A stretch of DNA of 64,000 bases, taken from NCBI RefSeq assembly GCF_037992945.1, contig NZ_CP150304.1, positions 1,677,501 through 1,741,500 on the forward strand, read 5' to 3'. How positions within the stretch are numbered: the first letter of the stretch is position 1; every line of letters starts with the position of its first letter. A program made the position numbers and the translations under genes. This DNA is from Peribacillus sp. FSL E2-0218 (GTDB taxonomy: Bacteria > Bacillota > Bacilli > Bacillales > DSM-1321). Shown here in pieces: positions 43,165 to 52,013 of this stretch. The notes beneath the pieces are model-generated. The model made no database searches, was not told the origin of the DNA, and saw only the letters and a program-made list of their open reading frames with translations.

Positions 43165-43401
43165 TTGCTCTGGCTCCTAAATATCATTATCAAAGTGACA
43201 AGACTCAATGGAAAATGCTTTCACGTCAATGCGTTGTACATAGACACAATCGAATCATTGCCTGATACGACCATCTCTTTTACAAATGGCAAAAAGATCG
43301 TGGTACTTGAAAAGGAAGAGGAAATGGTCGAAGCTATTATTCAATTTTATCGTACCGTGAATATTCTTGGATTCAGGAAGGGTGTGGAGGAAGGAACATG
43401 A
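43165..43401 (+). CDS. swrD: Swarming motility protein SwrD (FlbD family)
   Basis: The product carries the SwrD/FlbD family core IKVTRLNGKCFHVNALYIDTIES and PDTTISFTNGKK. In B. subtilis SwrD raises stator power for swarming. The start is uncertain: no ATG precedes IKVTRLNG. The only standard codon upstream is TTG 43165 (78 aa), 12 nt from AGGAGGGAGGAG. A GTG at 43195 would remove the IKV start, and ATT 43186 would match the usual N-terminus. It overlaps fliL by 4 bp. Confidence 0.85.
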   Translation: MLWLLNIIIKVTRLNGKCFHVNALYIDTIESLPDTTISFTNGKKIVVLEKEEEMVEAIIQFYRTVNILGFRKGVEEGT

Positions 43402-43826
43402 AAAAAAAATTAATGACCATAATATTGATCATACTTGTGGCCATCACGCTGGTTGGTGTCATAGCGGTAGTGGTTGTGACAAAGTTATCTGAGCCCACAT
43501 CTGCCGAAGCTAAACCGAGCATCGACGAAATCGTCAAATCATCTGTTGAAATTCCCGAAATAACAACGAACCTTGACGGCAATGATTATATCAAAATCTC
43601 ATTTATGGTCCAAACCGAAAATAAAAAGGCAAAAGAAGAATTGGAAAAAAGAAATTTCCAGATGAAAAATATCATCATTACTGAACTGTCCGAAATGAAA
43701 GCGGAAGAGTTAACCGGTAAAAAAGGTAAAGAAAAATTACAAAATGTATTAAAGGATAGAATGAATGAATTAATGGAAGAAGGAAAAGTTGAAAAGGTTT
43801 ATATAACCTCCTCGATTCTTCAATAA
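43398..43826 (+). CDS. fliL: Flagellar basal body-associated protein FliL
   Basis: FliL is a single-pass membrane protein that supports stator function. The 142 residues have a short basic N-terminus, a membrane helix at about 5-28 (IILIILVAITLVGVIAV) and an extracellular domain ending in KVYITSSILQ. It overlaps swrD by 4 bp and precedes fliM by about 50 bp. Confidence 0.94.
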   Translation: MKKKLMTIILIILVAITLVGVIAVVVVTKLSEPTSAEAKPSIDEIVKSSVEIPEITTNLDGNDYIKISFMVQTENKKAKEELEKRNFQMKNIIITELSEMKAEELTGKKGKEKLQNVLKDRMNELMEEGKVEKVYITSSILQ

Positions 43827-43878
43827 GAACAACCTTGCTTCATTAAATAAGAAGGGGAAGCTTTGGAGGTGAATGTTA

Positions 43879-44877
43879 ATGTCCGGGGAAATATTATCAC
43901 AAAACGAAATCGATGCTTTGCTATCGGCCATTTCAACAGGTGAAATGGATGCAGATGATTTAAAGAAAGAAGAACTGGAAAAAAGAGTGAAAGTGTATGA
44001 CTTCAAAAGGGCACTCCGTTTTTCAAAGGATCAAATCAGGAGTCTGACCAGGATACATGAGAACTTTGCAAGGTTGCTGACCACTTACTTTTCAGCTCAG
44101 CTAAGGACGTATGTTCAAATATCCGTTGCTTCTGCAGACCAAATCCCGTATGAAGAGTTTATCCGTTCCATCCCTAAAATGACGATCCTGAATGTGTTTG
44201 AGGTGCCGCCTCTGGATGGCCGGATCATTCTTGAGGTCAACCCGAATATCGCCTATTCGATGATGGATCGAGTGTTGGGGGGACGGGGCATAAGCGTGAA
44301 CAAAGTGGACAGTTTAACGGAAATAGAAACGAAAATCATGTCCAATTTATTCGAGAAGGCTTTTGAGAATTTGCAGGAGGCTTGGGGGACGATTGTTGAA
44401 ATCGAGCCGGTGATGACCGAGTTCGAGGTGAACCCGCAATTCCTTCAATTAGTCTCGCCCAATGATACGGTAGTGGTCATTTCCTTGAATACACAAATTG
44501 GTGAAACGAGCGGGATGATCAACGTGTGCATTCCACATGTGGTTTTGGAGCCGATCATACCAAAGCTATCAGCACATTATTGGATGGAAACTGCCCAGAA
44601 GGAGAGAATTCCTGAGGAAATCATGATTTTAGAAAAACGGATCAGGAATGCTGACCTTCCGATTGTGTCCGAGCTCGGTTCTACCGATATCACCATCCAG
44701 GATTTTTTGTTACTGGATGTTGGTGATGTGATTGACTTAAATAAGGCGATCGAGGAACCTTTGATGATTAAGGTTGGAGGAATCCCTAAATATAGGGGGC
44801 AGCCAGGAAAAGTAGGCAAAAAGCACGCCATCCAGATTCTTGATATTTTGAAAGGGGGAGACGAAGATGATAAGTGA
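43879..44877 (+). CDS. fliM: Flagellar motor switch protein FliM
   Basis: FliM is the C-ring protein that receives phosphorylated CheY. The 332-residue length equals B. subtilis FliM. The CheY-binding N-terminal peptide is EILSQNEIDALLSA. The middle CheC-like domain and the C-terminal SpoA domain (LLDVGDVIDLNKAIEEPL) follow. ATG 43879 is spaced 7 nt from GGAGGTG; the ATG at 43873 is too close. It overlaps fliY by 11 bp. Confidence 0.96.
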   Translation: MSGEILSQNEIDALLSAISTGEMDADDLKKEELEKRVKVYDFKRALRFSKDQIRSLTRIHENFARLLTTYFSAQLRTYVQISVASADQIPYEEFIRSIPKMTILNVFEVPPLDGRIILEVNPNIAYSMMDRVLGGRGISVNKVDSLTEIETKIMSNLFEKAFENLQEAWGTIVEIEPVMTEFEVNPQFLQLVSPNDTVVVISLNTQIGETSGMINVCIPHVVLEPIIPKLSAHYWMETAQKERIPEEIMILEKRIRNADLPIVSELGSTDITIQDFLLLDVGDVIDLNKAIEEPLMIKVGGIPKYRGQPGKVGKKHAIQILDILKGGDEDDK

Positions 44878-46078
44878 TGAAATGCTCTCGCAAGACGAGA
44901 TAGATGCCCTTTTAAAAGGTACAAGTGACATAGAAGATGAGGTGAGCCCTCTTGCGATTGACGAGTATTTATCGATGATGGAACTGGACGCTCTCGGTGA
45001 AATTGGTAATATTTCTTTCGGAAGCTCAGCCACGGCCTTATCCACATTATTGAACCAGAAAGTGGACATCACGACACCGACGGTAACCTTGATTGAGAGG
45101 GGCCAGATCGCTAGCGAATTTCCGCATCCATATGTAGCGATACAGGTGCAATATACGGAAGGGTTTTCAGGCATCAATATGCTCGTCATCAAACAAAGCG
45201 ATGCGGCCATCATTGCCGATTTAATGCTTGGCGGCGATGGGCTGAATCCCTCAGATATGCTGGGGGAAATCCAGTTGAGTGCCGTTCAGGAAGCGATGAA
45301 CCAAATGATGGGCTCGGCCGCGACATCCATGTCGACCATTTTCAGTAAAAAGGTCGATATTTCCCCGCCAAGCATAGACCTGCTTAACTTTTTGAATGGT
45401 GAAGGGGAAAACGCGATACCAAATGAAGATTTATTTGCAAAAATCTCATTCCGTCTTCGGGTCGGTACGTTAATCGATTCCAGCATCATGCAGCTGCTGC
45501 CTTTGGAATTCGCCAAAGGGTTAGTCTCTGAACTATTGAATGGAACAAACGAAGAGGCCGATATGAAGTTGGAAAAACCAGTGAGCCAGCCAACACACAG
45601 CCCCTCACCTGAGCCTGAACGTGTCCAGAGTACGGGATTGAAACCATCACCGGCAAATGACGCTTATGGGCAAGGCGGCTATCAAACGCATCCGGCAAGT
45701 CAAAGCCCGAATGTGCCGCAGCACTTTGGAGCCCCATCGGCCCCATCAGGCCCACCGGTGAATGTGCAGCCTGCGAGCTTCACTAGTTTTCAGCCCCATC
45801 AGCTTCAAGAGTCTGAATCGAAAAATCTAAGCATGCTGATGGATATTCCGCTGCAAGTAACGGTGGAGCTGGGGAGAACGAAGCGTTCTGTCAAGGATAT
45901 TTTGGAGCTTTCCTCCGGTTCGATCATCGAATTGGATAAATTGGCAGGAGAGCCAGTCGATATCCTGGTTAACAGCCGTTTAATAGCAAAAGGTGAAGTG
46001 GTAGTGATCGATGAAAACTTTGGGGTCCGGGTTACGGATATCATGAGCCAAAGTGAACGATTAAATAAAATCAGATAA
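44867..46078 (+). CDS. fliY: Flagellar motor switch phosphatase FliY
   Basis: FliY combines a FliN-type switch domain with a CheC-type CheY-P phosphatase. The 403 residues begin with a CheY-binding peptide (EMLSQDEIDALLKG). Two phosphatase motifs follow (EIGNISFGSSATALS and EAMNQMMGSAATSMS). A Pro/Gln-rich linker (about 238-310) leads to a C-terminal SpoA domain (VTVELGRTKRSVKDILEL). It is slightly longer than B. subtilis FliY, mostly in the linker. Confidence 0.96.
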   Translation: MISDEMLSQDEIDALLKGTSDIEDEVSPLAIDEYLSMMELDALGEIGNISFGSSATALSTLLNQKVDITTPTVTLIERGQIASEFPHPYVAIQVQYTEGFSGINMLVIKQSDAAIIADLMLGGDGLNPSDMLGEIQLSAVQEAMNQMMGSAATSMSTIFSKKVDISPPSIDLLNFLNGEGENAIPNEDLFAKISFRLRVGTLIDSSIMQLLPLEFAKGLVSELLNGTNEEADMKLEKPVSQPTHSPSPEPERVQSTGLKPSPANDAYGQGGYQTHPASQSPNVPQHFGAPSAPSGPPVNVQPASFTSFQPHQLQESESKNLSMLMDIPLQVTVELGRTKRSVKDILELSSGSIIELDKLAGEPVDILVNSRLIAKGEVVVIDENFGVRVTDIMSQSERLNKIR

Positions 46079-46096
46079 ATTTGGGGGAAGAAAAAA

Positions 46097-46459
46097 ATGG
46101 CGAATAGAATTTTAATAGTGGACGATGCAGCATTTATGAGAATGATGATTAAGGATATCTTGTCTAAAAATGGATTTGAGATCGTCGGCGAAGCAGCAGA
46201 CGGTGCACAAGCGGTGGACAAATATAAAGAAACACATCCCGATCTTGTAACGATGGATATCACGATGCCAGAGATGGATGGAATCACAGCATTAAAGGAA
46301 ATTAAAAAGATCAATCCTCAAGCTAAGGTCATTATGTGTTCAGCAATGGGGCAACAAGCGATGGTCATCGATGCGATCCAAGCTGGGGCGAAAGACTTTA
46401 TCGTGAAGCCTTTCCAAGCAGACCGGGTGTTGGAAGCCATAAATAAAGCATTAAGTTAA
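46097..46459 (+). CDS. cheY: Chemotaxis response regulator CheY
   Basis: CheY carries the signal from CheA to the switch. The 120-residue receiver has the acidic pair Asp9-Asp10, phosphoacceptor Asp54 (VTMDITMPEMDG), Ser82 and Lys104 (KPFQ). All key positions are intact. GGGGGAAG precedes the ATG. It sits between fliY and fliZ, as in B. subtilis. Confidence 0.97.
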   Translation: MANRILIVDDAAFMRMMIKDILSKNGFEIVGEAADGAQAVDKYKETHPDLVTMDITMPEMDGITALKEIKKINPQAKVIMCSAMGQQAMVIDAIQAGAKDFIVKPFQADRVLEAINKALS

Positions 46460-46474
46460 GAGGGTGTCTTCATA

Positions 46475-47131
46475 TTGTCTTTTATTAAAAAATGGCTACA
46501 GGTCTCATTGATGATAGCAATATTCTTCACTGGGGCCTTGCAGGCTCATGCGGAAAATCTTGATGAAACGGTGAAGGATGTCTATCGACAGCCGAATGCT
46601 AACGTGGATAAAGCTGACTCTAAAGACTTACAATCTAACAATCAAGCTTCTAGTCCCGATAAAGTCGGGATAACCGTTTGGGAATTTCTCAGGATGATAT
46701 TTGCAACCATCTTTGTGGTAGGTCTTCTTTATATATTATTAAAATTCATCAATAAAAAAAATAAATCATACCAAAAGGCAAATTCAGTCGAAAATATAGG
46801 CGGTACCAGCCTTGGTGCAAATCGTTCCGTTCAGCTTGTTAAAGTGGGGGGCCGAATATTGGTGATCGGGGTGGGCGAAAATATCCAACTCCTTAAAGAA
46901 ATCGATGATCCTTCGGAATGCGAACAGCTTTTGCAAGACCATAACGATAAGATCGATCAAATGCTGCAGCCCGGTGCCATGGCAATGAAGCTGAAAAATA
47001 AGTGGTTGAAGAAAAATGAATCAAAATCGGCCGGTTTCTCAACCGAGTTCAAAAATCAGCTCGATCAAATGTCCGCCAGCAGGAAGAAGCTGTTAAAGGA
47101 GCTTGATAGGAAAGGGAGAGACGATGAATGA
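46475..47131 (+). CDS. fliZ: Flagellar biosynthetic protein FliZ (FliO-type)
   Basis: The protein helps assemble the FliP gate. The 218 residues have a signal peptide with likely cleavage after AHA (about residue 27). One membrane helix follows (about 68-90, FLRMIFATIFVVGLLYILL). The cytoplasmic FliO domain has GGTSLGANRSVQLVKVGG and VIGVGENI. The TTG start at 46475 follows AGAGGGTG. It overlaps fliP by 4 bp. The gene is called fliZ in B. subtilis but belongs to the FliO family. Confidence 0.92.
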   Translation: MSFIKKWLQVSLMIAIFFTGALQAHAENLDETVKDVYRQPNANVDKADSKDLQSNNQASSPDKVGITVWEFLRMIFATIFVVGLLYILLKFINKKNKSYQKANSVENIGGTSLGANRSVQLVKVGGRILVIGVGENIQLLKEIDDPSECEQLLQDHNDKIDQMLQPGAMAMKLKNKWLKKNESKSAGFSTEFKNQLDQMSASRKKLLKELDRKGRDDE

Positions 47132-47793
47132 ATGAGTTCATGGAGTTTTTCAAAACTAGCGATCCCGCCAATGTCTCCACTTCCGTCAAGCTTGTCCTGC
47201 TCATGACCGTTTTAACGCTGGCTCCCAGCATTTTGATCCTGATGACGTGTTTCACAAGAATAATAATAGTACTGAGCTTTGTGAGAACATCATTAGGTAC
47301 ACAGCAGATGCCTCCGAATCAGGTGCTGGTCGGACTGGCTCTTTTCATGACATTTTTCATCATGGCACCGACATTTCAGGAAGTGAATGAGAAAGCACTG
47401 ACTCCATTATTTAATGAACAAATAGATTTGGAAGAAGCATATGTGGAGGCCTCGATACCTTTTAAGGAATTCATGAGCGCCCATACAAGGCAGAAGGATC
47501 TGGCGTTGTTTTTGGACTATGCTAAGGTGGAAAAGCCTGAAACGATACAGGATATTCCTTTGACTGCGTTTGTACCGGCGTTTGCAATCAGTGAAATCAA
47601 AACGGCCTTTCAAATTGGCTTTATGATATTCATTCCATTTTTGGTTATCGATATGGTCGTAGCTAGCGTCCTGATGTCAATGGGGATGATGATGCTGCCG
47701 CCGGTCATGATTTCCCTGCCCTTTAAAATCCTTCTTTTCATTCTTGTCGATGGATGGTATTTGGTCGTGAAGTCTTTATTACAGAGTTTTTAA
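47128..47793 (+). CDS. fliP: Flagellar export gate protein FliP
   Basis: FliP forms the core of the export gate with FliQ and FliR. The 221 residues have four membrane segments and the family motifs MTCFTRIIIVLSFVRTSLGTQQMPPNQVL and FIPFLVIDMVVASVLMSMGMMMLPPV. The ATG at 47128 overlaps the fliZ stop. fliQ follows after 12 bp. Confidence 0.96.
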   Translation: MNEFMEFFKTSDPANVSTSVKLVLLMTVLTLAPSILILMTCFTRIIIVLSFVRTSLGTQQMPPNQVLVGLALFMTFFIMAPTFQEVNEKALTPLFNEQIDLEEAYVEASIPFKEFMSAHTRQKDLALFLDYAKVEKPETIQDIPLTAFVPAFAISEIKTAFQIGFMIFIPFLVIDMVVASVLMSMGMMMLPPVMISLPFKILLFILVDGWYLVVKSLLQSF

Positions 47794-47805
47794 GCGGGTG
47801 AAAAA

Positions 47806-48075
47806 ATGAATGCAGAGTTTGTTATTGATATAGCAGAAAAAGGAATATATATGGTATTGATCATTGCTGGCCCATTGATGGTGATAGCTCTGGTTGTAGG
47901 GCTTTTAGTAAGCATTTTTCAGGCGACTACACAGATTCAGGAACAGACCTTGGCATTCGTTCCGAAAATCGTGGCCGTTTTGTTGGGACTCATACTTCTT
48001 GCTCCGTGGATGCTGAGCCATTTATTATCATACGCAAATGAAATTTTCGGTAACCTGAATCGATTTGTAGGGTAG
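47806..48075 (+). CDS. fliQ: Flagellar export gate protein FliQ
   Basis: FliQ is a small gate subunit with two membrane helices (about 14-38 and 52-75). The 89 residues include GPLMVIALVVGLLVSIFQATTQIQEQTLAFVPKI, the family signature. It lies between fliP and fliR in the standard order, 3 bp before fliR. Confidence 0.96.
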   Translation: MNAEFVIDIAEKGIYMVLIIAGPLMVIALVVGLLVSIFQATTQIQEQTLAFVPKIVAVLLGLILLAPWMLSHLLSYANEIFGNLNRFVG

Positions 48076-48078
48076 GGC

Positions 48079-48855
48079 ATGGAAGAACTATTTCCGCATT
48101 TTCCTGCTTTTTTATTAATCGTGGTCAGGGTCACCACATTCTTTGTGGCAATGCCGATTTTCTCGTACCGCTCAATACCGGTGCAGCATCGTCTAGGGCT
48201 TGGAATCTTTCTTGCCTGGATCATGTACTATACCATTGATGCCCCCATCCTTGACCTGGATGCCACATTTTATTTGTTGATCATTAAGGAGGCACTTGTG
48301 GGGCTTTTCATCGGATTTGCTTCCTATATGATTTTATCAGCCGTTCAGGTAGCAGGGGGATTGATTGATTTTCAGTTGGGTTTTTCGATAGCCAATGTCA
48401 TCGATCCCCAAACCGGGGCCCAAAGCCCGTTGATGGGACAATATCTATATACCATCGCTTTATTATTCCTACTGAGCACGAATGGCCATCATTTGCTTTT
48501 GGATGGGATATTTTATAGCTACCAATTCATCCCGATCGATCAATTGTTTGTGCCATTTGGGGATCATAGATTGATAGAATACTTGGCCAAGGCATTCGGA
48601 AAAGCGTTCATGATTGCCTTTCAAATGTCGATACCAGTGGTGGGAAGCATTTTTCTGGTGGATGTCACGCTAGGCATCCTTGCAAGGACGGTTCCCCAAT
48701 TGAATGTATTCGTTGTTGGGATCCCAGTCAAAATCATAGCGGGCTTGGCGGTTATTGTTTTGGTAATGGGAATGATGATGACGGTTGTCACCCAACTCTT
48801 CAATTTCTTGCTTGTGACGATGCGTCATCTCATGCAGCTGATCGGAGGCATATGA
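48079..48855 (+). CDS. fliR: Flagellar export gate protein FliR
   Basis: FliR completes the export gate. The 258-residue protein has about six hydrophobic segments. Conserved stretches include LGFSIANVIDPQTGAQSP and LLSTNGHHLLLDGI. LARTVPQLNVFVVGIPVKI lies near the C-terminus. Its stop TGA is one base before the flhB start. Confidence 0.96.
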   Translation: MEELFPHFPAFLLIVVRVTTFFVAMPIFSYRSIPVQHRLGLGIFLAWIMYYTIDAPILDLDATFYLLIIKEALVGLFIGFASYMILSAVQVAGGLIDFQLGFSIANVIDPQTGAQSPLMGQYLYTIALLFLLSTNGHHLLLDGIFYSYQFIPIDQLFVPFGDHRLIEYLAKAFGKAFMIAFQMSIPVVGSIFLVDVTLGILARTVPQLNVFVVGIPVKIIAGLAVIVLVMGMMMTVVTQLFNFLLVTMRHLMQLIGGI

Positions 48856-48856
48856 T

Positions 48857-49939
48857 TTGGACAAATTTCAGCTGGATTTACAGTTCTTCGCAGGTGAGAA
48901 GACTGAAAAGGCGACACCGAAAAAACGCCAGGATTCAAAGAAAAAAGGACAGGTGGCAAAGAGTCAGGATGTTAATACATCCGTTAATTTAATTGCTGTA
49001 TTCGCGGTGCTATTGATTATGGGGCCATATATGTACAACCATCTCGTCGCTCTCATGAAAGATTATCTGCAGCATTTTTCCGTGGCTGGCTTCACGGAGG
49101 GTACTGTCCAGATTATCATGATCGAAGTACTGAAGGAAATGGGCCTAGTCCTTGGACCTGTTTTTGCAGCGGCGGTAGTGGCTGGCATTTTGGCTAATGT
49201 CATGCAGATCGGGTTCATGTTTTCAACAGAATCCATACAGTTCAAGCTTGAAAAATTGGATCCCATTAAAGGTTTCAAACGTATCTTTTCGATGAGGGCG
49301 ATTGTTGAATTATTGAAATCGATTCTTAAAATATCCTTTGTTGGTTTTGTTGCCTTTTATGTACTTTGGCAGCGAATGGACGAAATTATGATTTTATCAC
49401 AGATTTCTGTGGAAGAAGCGATGGCAACGCTGGCGGATATTACGATCAAAGTAGGATTTTATGCTGCCGTGGCTTTATTGTTCATTGCTCTATTGGACTA
49501 TTTGTATCAGAAATATGACTTTGAAAAAAACATCCGAATGTCCAAGCAGGATATTAAGGATGAATATAAAAATTCCGAAGGCGATCCGCTCATCAAGTCA
49601 AAAATCAAGCAAAAGCAAAGGCAGATGGCTGCTCAAAGAATGATGCAGGAGATTCCCAATGCCGACGTCGTCATTACTAATCCGACACATTTTGCCATTG
49701 CTTTAAAATATGATGAAGAAAAAGCGGAGGCTCCATTTGTAGTGGCAAAGGGCGTTGACTTTGTCGCTCAGAAAATTAAATTCATCGCTAAAGAAAACGA
49801 TGTAATCATGGTGGAAAATCGCCCTTTGGCAAGATCCTTATACGATCAGGCGGAATTGGGCCAGGCGATTCCCGAGGAGTTCTTTAAGGCGGTCGCTGAA
49901 ATACTCGCCTTTGTTTATAAAACCAAAGGTAAGCTGTAA
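48857..49939 (+). CDS. flhB: Flagellar export switch protein FlhB
   Basis: FlhB is the membrane protein whose cytoplasmic tail sets export specificity. The 360 residues have four membrane segments and a charged linker. The self-cleaving motif NPTH is at 275-278, followed by the FlhB-CC tail (AIALKYDEEKAEAP). The TTG start at 48857 follows GGAGG by about 8 nt and gives MDKFQLDLQFFAGEKTEKATPKK, as in the family. The tail is paralogous to YlqH at 19784. Confidence 0.96.
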   Translation: MDKFQLDLQFFAGEKTEKATPKKRQDSKKKGQVAKSQDVNTSVNLIAVFAVLLIMGPYMYNHLVALMKDYLQHFSVAGFTEGTVQIIMIEVLKEMGLVLGPVFAAAVVAGILANVMQIGFMFSTESIQFKLEKLDPIKGFKRIFSMRAIVELLKSILKISFVGFVAFYVLWQRMDEIMILSQISVEEAMATLADITIKVGFYAAVALLFIALLDYLYQKYDFEKNIRMSKQDIKDEYKNSEGDPLIKSKIKQKQRQMAAQRMMQEIPNADVVITNPTHFAIALKYDEEKAEAPFVVAKGVDFVAQKIKFIAKENDVIMVENRPLARSLYDQAELGQAIPEEFFKAVAEILAFVYKTKGKL

Positions 49940-49976
49940 AGAAGTAAAGGTAACCCGTTAGTTAGGAGAGAAAAAC

Positions 49977-52013
49977 ATGCGAGCAAGAGATTTAGTTGTT
50001 ATATCGAGCGTCATCATGATCGTTGCCATGTTGGTCATTCCATTGCCGACATGGTTGTTAAGTATTTTACTCCTTTTGAATATCTCTCTTGCGCTGCTGG
50101 TTCTATTGACAACGATGAATATGAAAGAACCTCTCGAATTCTCGATCTTCCCTTCGTTGCTCCTTTTACTGACATTGTTCAGGTTGGGGTTGAATGTTTC
50201 GACGACTCGTGCCATTTTGACCTATGGTGATGCTGGCGGTGTCGTAGAAACCTTCGGGTCGTTTGTAGTCGGAGGTAATGTGCTTGTAGGATTAGTTGTG
50301 TTCATCATATTGGTCATCATCAATTTCATTGTCATCACGAAAGGATCGGAACGGGTCTCGGAGGTTGCCGCCAGGTTTACACTGGATGCGATGCCAGGGA
50401 AACAGATGGCCATTGATGCGGATCTGAATGCTGGGATGATTTCCGAAACGGAAGCACGTGCCAGAAGGGACAAAATCAGTAACGAAGCAGACTTTTATGG
50501 TTCCATGGATGGTGCGAGCAAATTTGTTAAAGGAGATGCAATTGCTGGCATCATCATAGTCATCATTAACTTGATTTTTGGGATGATCATTGGGGTCATG
50601 CAATTGGATATGGGATTTGCTGAATCCGCCACCCATTTTTCGATGCTATCCGTTGGTGATGGAATCGTCAGTCAGGTGCCGGCCTTATTGATTTCAACGG
50701 CTACAGGAATAGTCGTGACAAGAGCTGCCTCGAACGGCAACCTCGGAGCGGATATTGTTGAACAACTGTTTCAATTTCCCAAAATGCTCTACCTGACAGC
50801 AGCCACCATCTTCCTGCTTGGGTTATTCACCCCGATTTCCGACTTGTTCACTTTGCCGATTGCAGCTTTGCTAGTCGTAGGCGGGTATACCATTTCCAGG
50901 ATACCGAAGCAGGACGAAAGCGAAATTCAGGAGATGGAAGAAGTACTTGAAACGGATGAAATGAAAAGTCCGGAAAGTGTCGTGAATCTGTTAAGTGTCG
51001 ACCCGATCGAATTTGAGTTTGGATATGGACTGATACCTCTTGCGGATGCCAATCAAGGAGGGGACCTGCTGGATCGCGTCGTCATGATCCGCAGACAGCT
51101 TGCCATCGAATTGGGGCTCGTGATTCCCGTCGTCAGGATCAGGGATAACATTCAGTTGAATCCAAATGAGTACCGTTTGAAAATTAAGGGGAGTGTCATG
51201 GCAAAAGGGGAATTGCTTCTTAATCATTTCTTGGCGATGAGTCCGGGAATCGAGGATGATTCGATCGAAGGGATCGATACGATTGAACCCTCCTTTGGCT
51301 TACCGGCCAAATGGATCACGGATGATATGAAGGAACATGCCGAGATGATGGGATATACCGTTGTGGACCCTCCGAGTGTAGTTTCCACACACTTGACGGA
51401 AGTCATAAAGGCCAATGCACAGGAATTGTTGGGCAGGCAGGAAACGAAGCAATTGATCGATCACCTCCGGGAATCTTCACCAATCCTTGTAGAGGAAGTG
51501 ACACCTAATCCCTTGTCGATTGGCGATGTCCAAAAAGTGTTGGCAAAGTTATTGAAGGAAAAGGTGTCAATAAGGAATTTACCGATCATTTTCGAAACGC
51601 TTGCTGATTATGGAAAGCTATCAACTGACACGGATTTGCTTACTGAATATGTAAGGCAGAATTTAGCACGGCAAATAACCGGTTCATTTATGACCGATGA
51701 AAATAAAATCAAAGTGATAACCTTATCGGGGAAAGTGGAGAAAACGATCGCTGATGGGGTACAGCAAACCGAACATGGTAACTATTTATCACTTGATCCA
51801 GTCATATCGCAATCCATATTGGAGGCCATTTCAGCCAAGCTGGAGGAACTGACATTAATGGATCACCAACCGATCTTGCTCTGTTCGCCGGCAGTACGGA
51901 TGTATGTCCGCCAATTGACGGAACGTTATTTTCCCAATGTGCCGGTCCTTTCATATAACGAACTAGAATCCAATGTAGAAGTACAAAGTATAGGGGTGGT
52001 GAATATCGATTGA
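49977..52013 (+). CDS. flhA: Flagellar export protein FlhA
   Basis: FlhA forms the nonameric export channel ring and docks chaperone-substrate complexes. The 678 residues have about eight N-terminal membrane helices with LFRLGLNVSTTRAIL. The FHIPEP-type cytoplasmic loop follows (ARFTLDAMPGKQMAIDADLNAG). The large C-terminal domain starts near 330. TTAGGAGAG precedes the ATG. It overlaps flhF by 4 bp. Confidence 0.97.
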   Translation: MRARDLVVISSVIMIVAMLVIPLPTWLLSILLLLNISLALLVLLTTMNMKEPLEFSIFPSLLLLLTLFRLGLNVSTTRAILTYGDAGGVVETFGSFVVGGNVLVGLVVFIILVIINFIVITKGSERVSEVAARFTLDAMPGKQMAIDADLNAGMISETEARARRDKISNEADFYGSMDGASKFVKGDAIAGIIIVIINLIFGMIIGVMQLDMGFAESATHFSMLSVGDGIVSQVPALLISTATGIVVTRAASNGNLGADIVEQLFQFPKMLYLTAATIFLLGLFTPISDLFTLPIAALLVVGGYTISRIPKQDESEIQEMEEVLETDEMKSPESVVNLLSVDPIEFEFGYGLIPLADANQGGDLLDRVVMIRRQLAIELGLVIPVVRIRDNIQLNPNEYRLKIKGSVMAKGELLLNHFLAMSPGIEDDSIEGIDTIEPSFGLPAKWITDDMKEHAEMMGYTVVDPPSVVSTHLTEVIKANAQELLGRQETKQLIDHLRESSPILVEEVTPNPLSIGDVQKVLAKLLKEKVSIRNLPIIFETLADYGKLSTDTDLLTEYVRQNLARQITGSFMTDENKIKVITLSGKVEKTIADGVQQTEHGNYLSLDPVISQSILEAISAKLEELTLMDHQPILLCSPAVRMYVRQLTERYFPNVPVLSYNELESNVEVQSIGVVNID

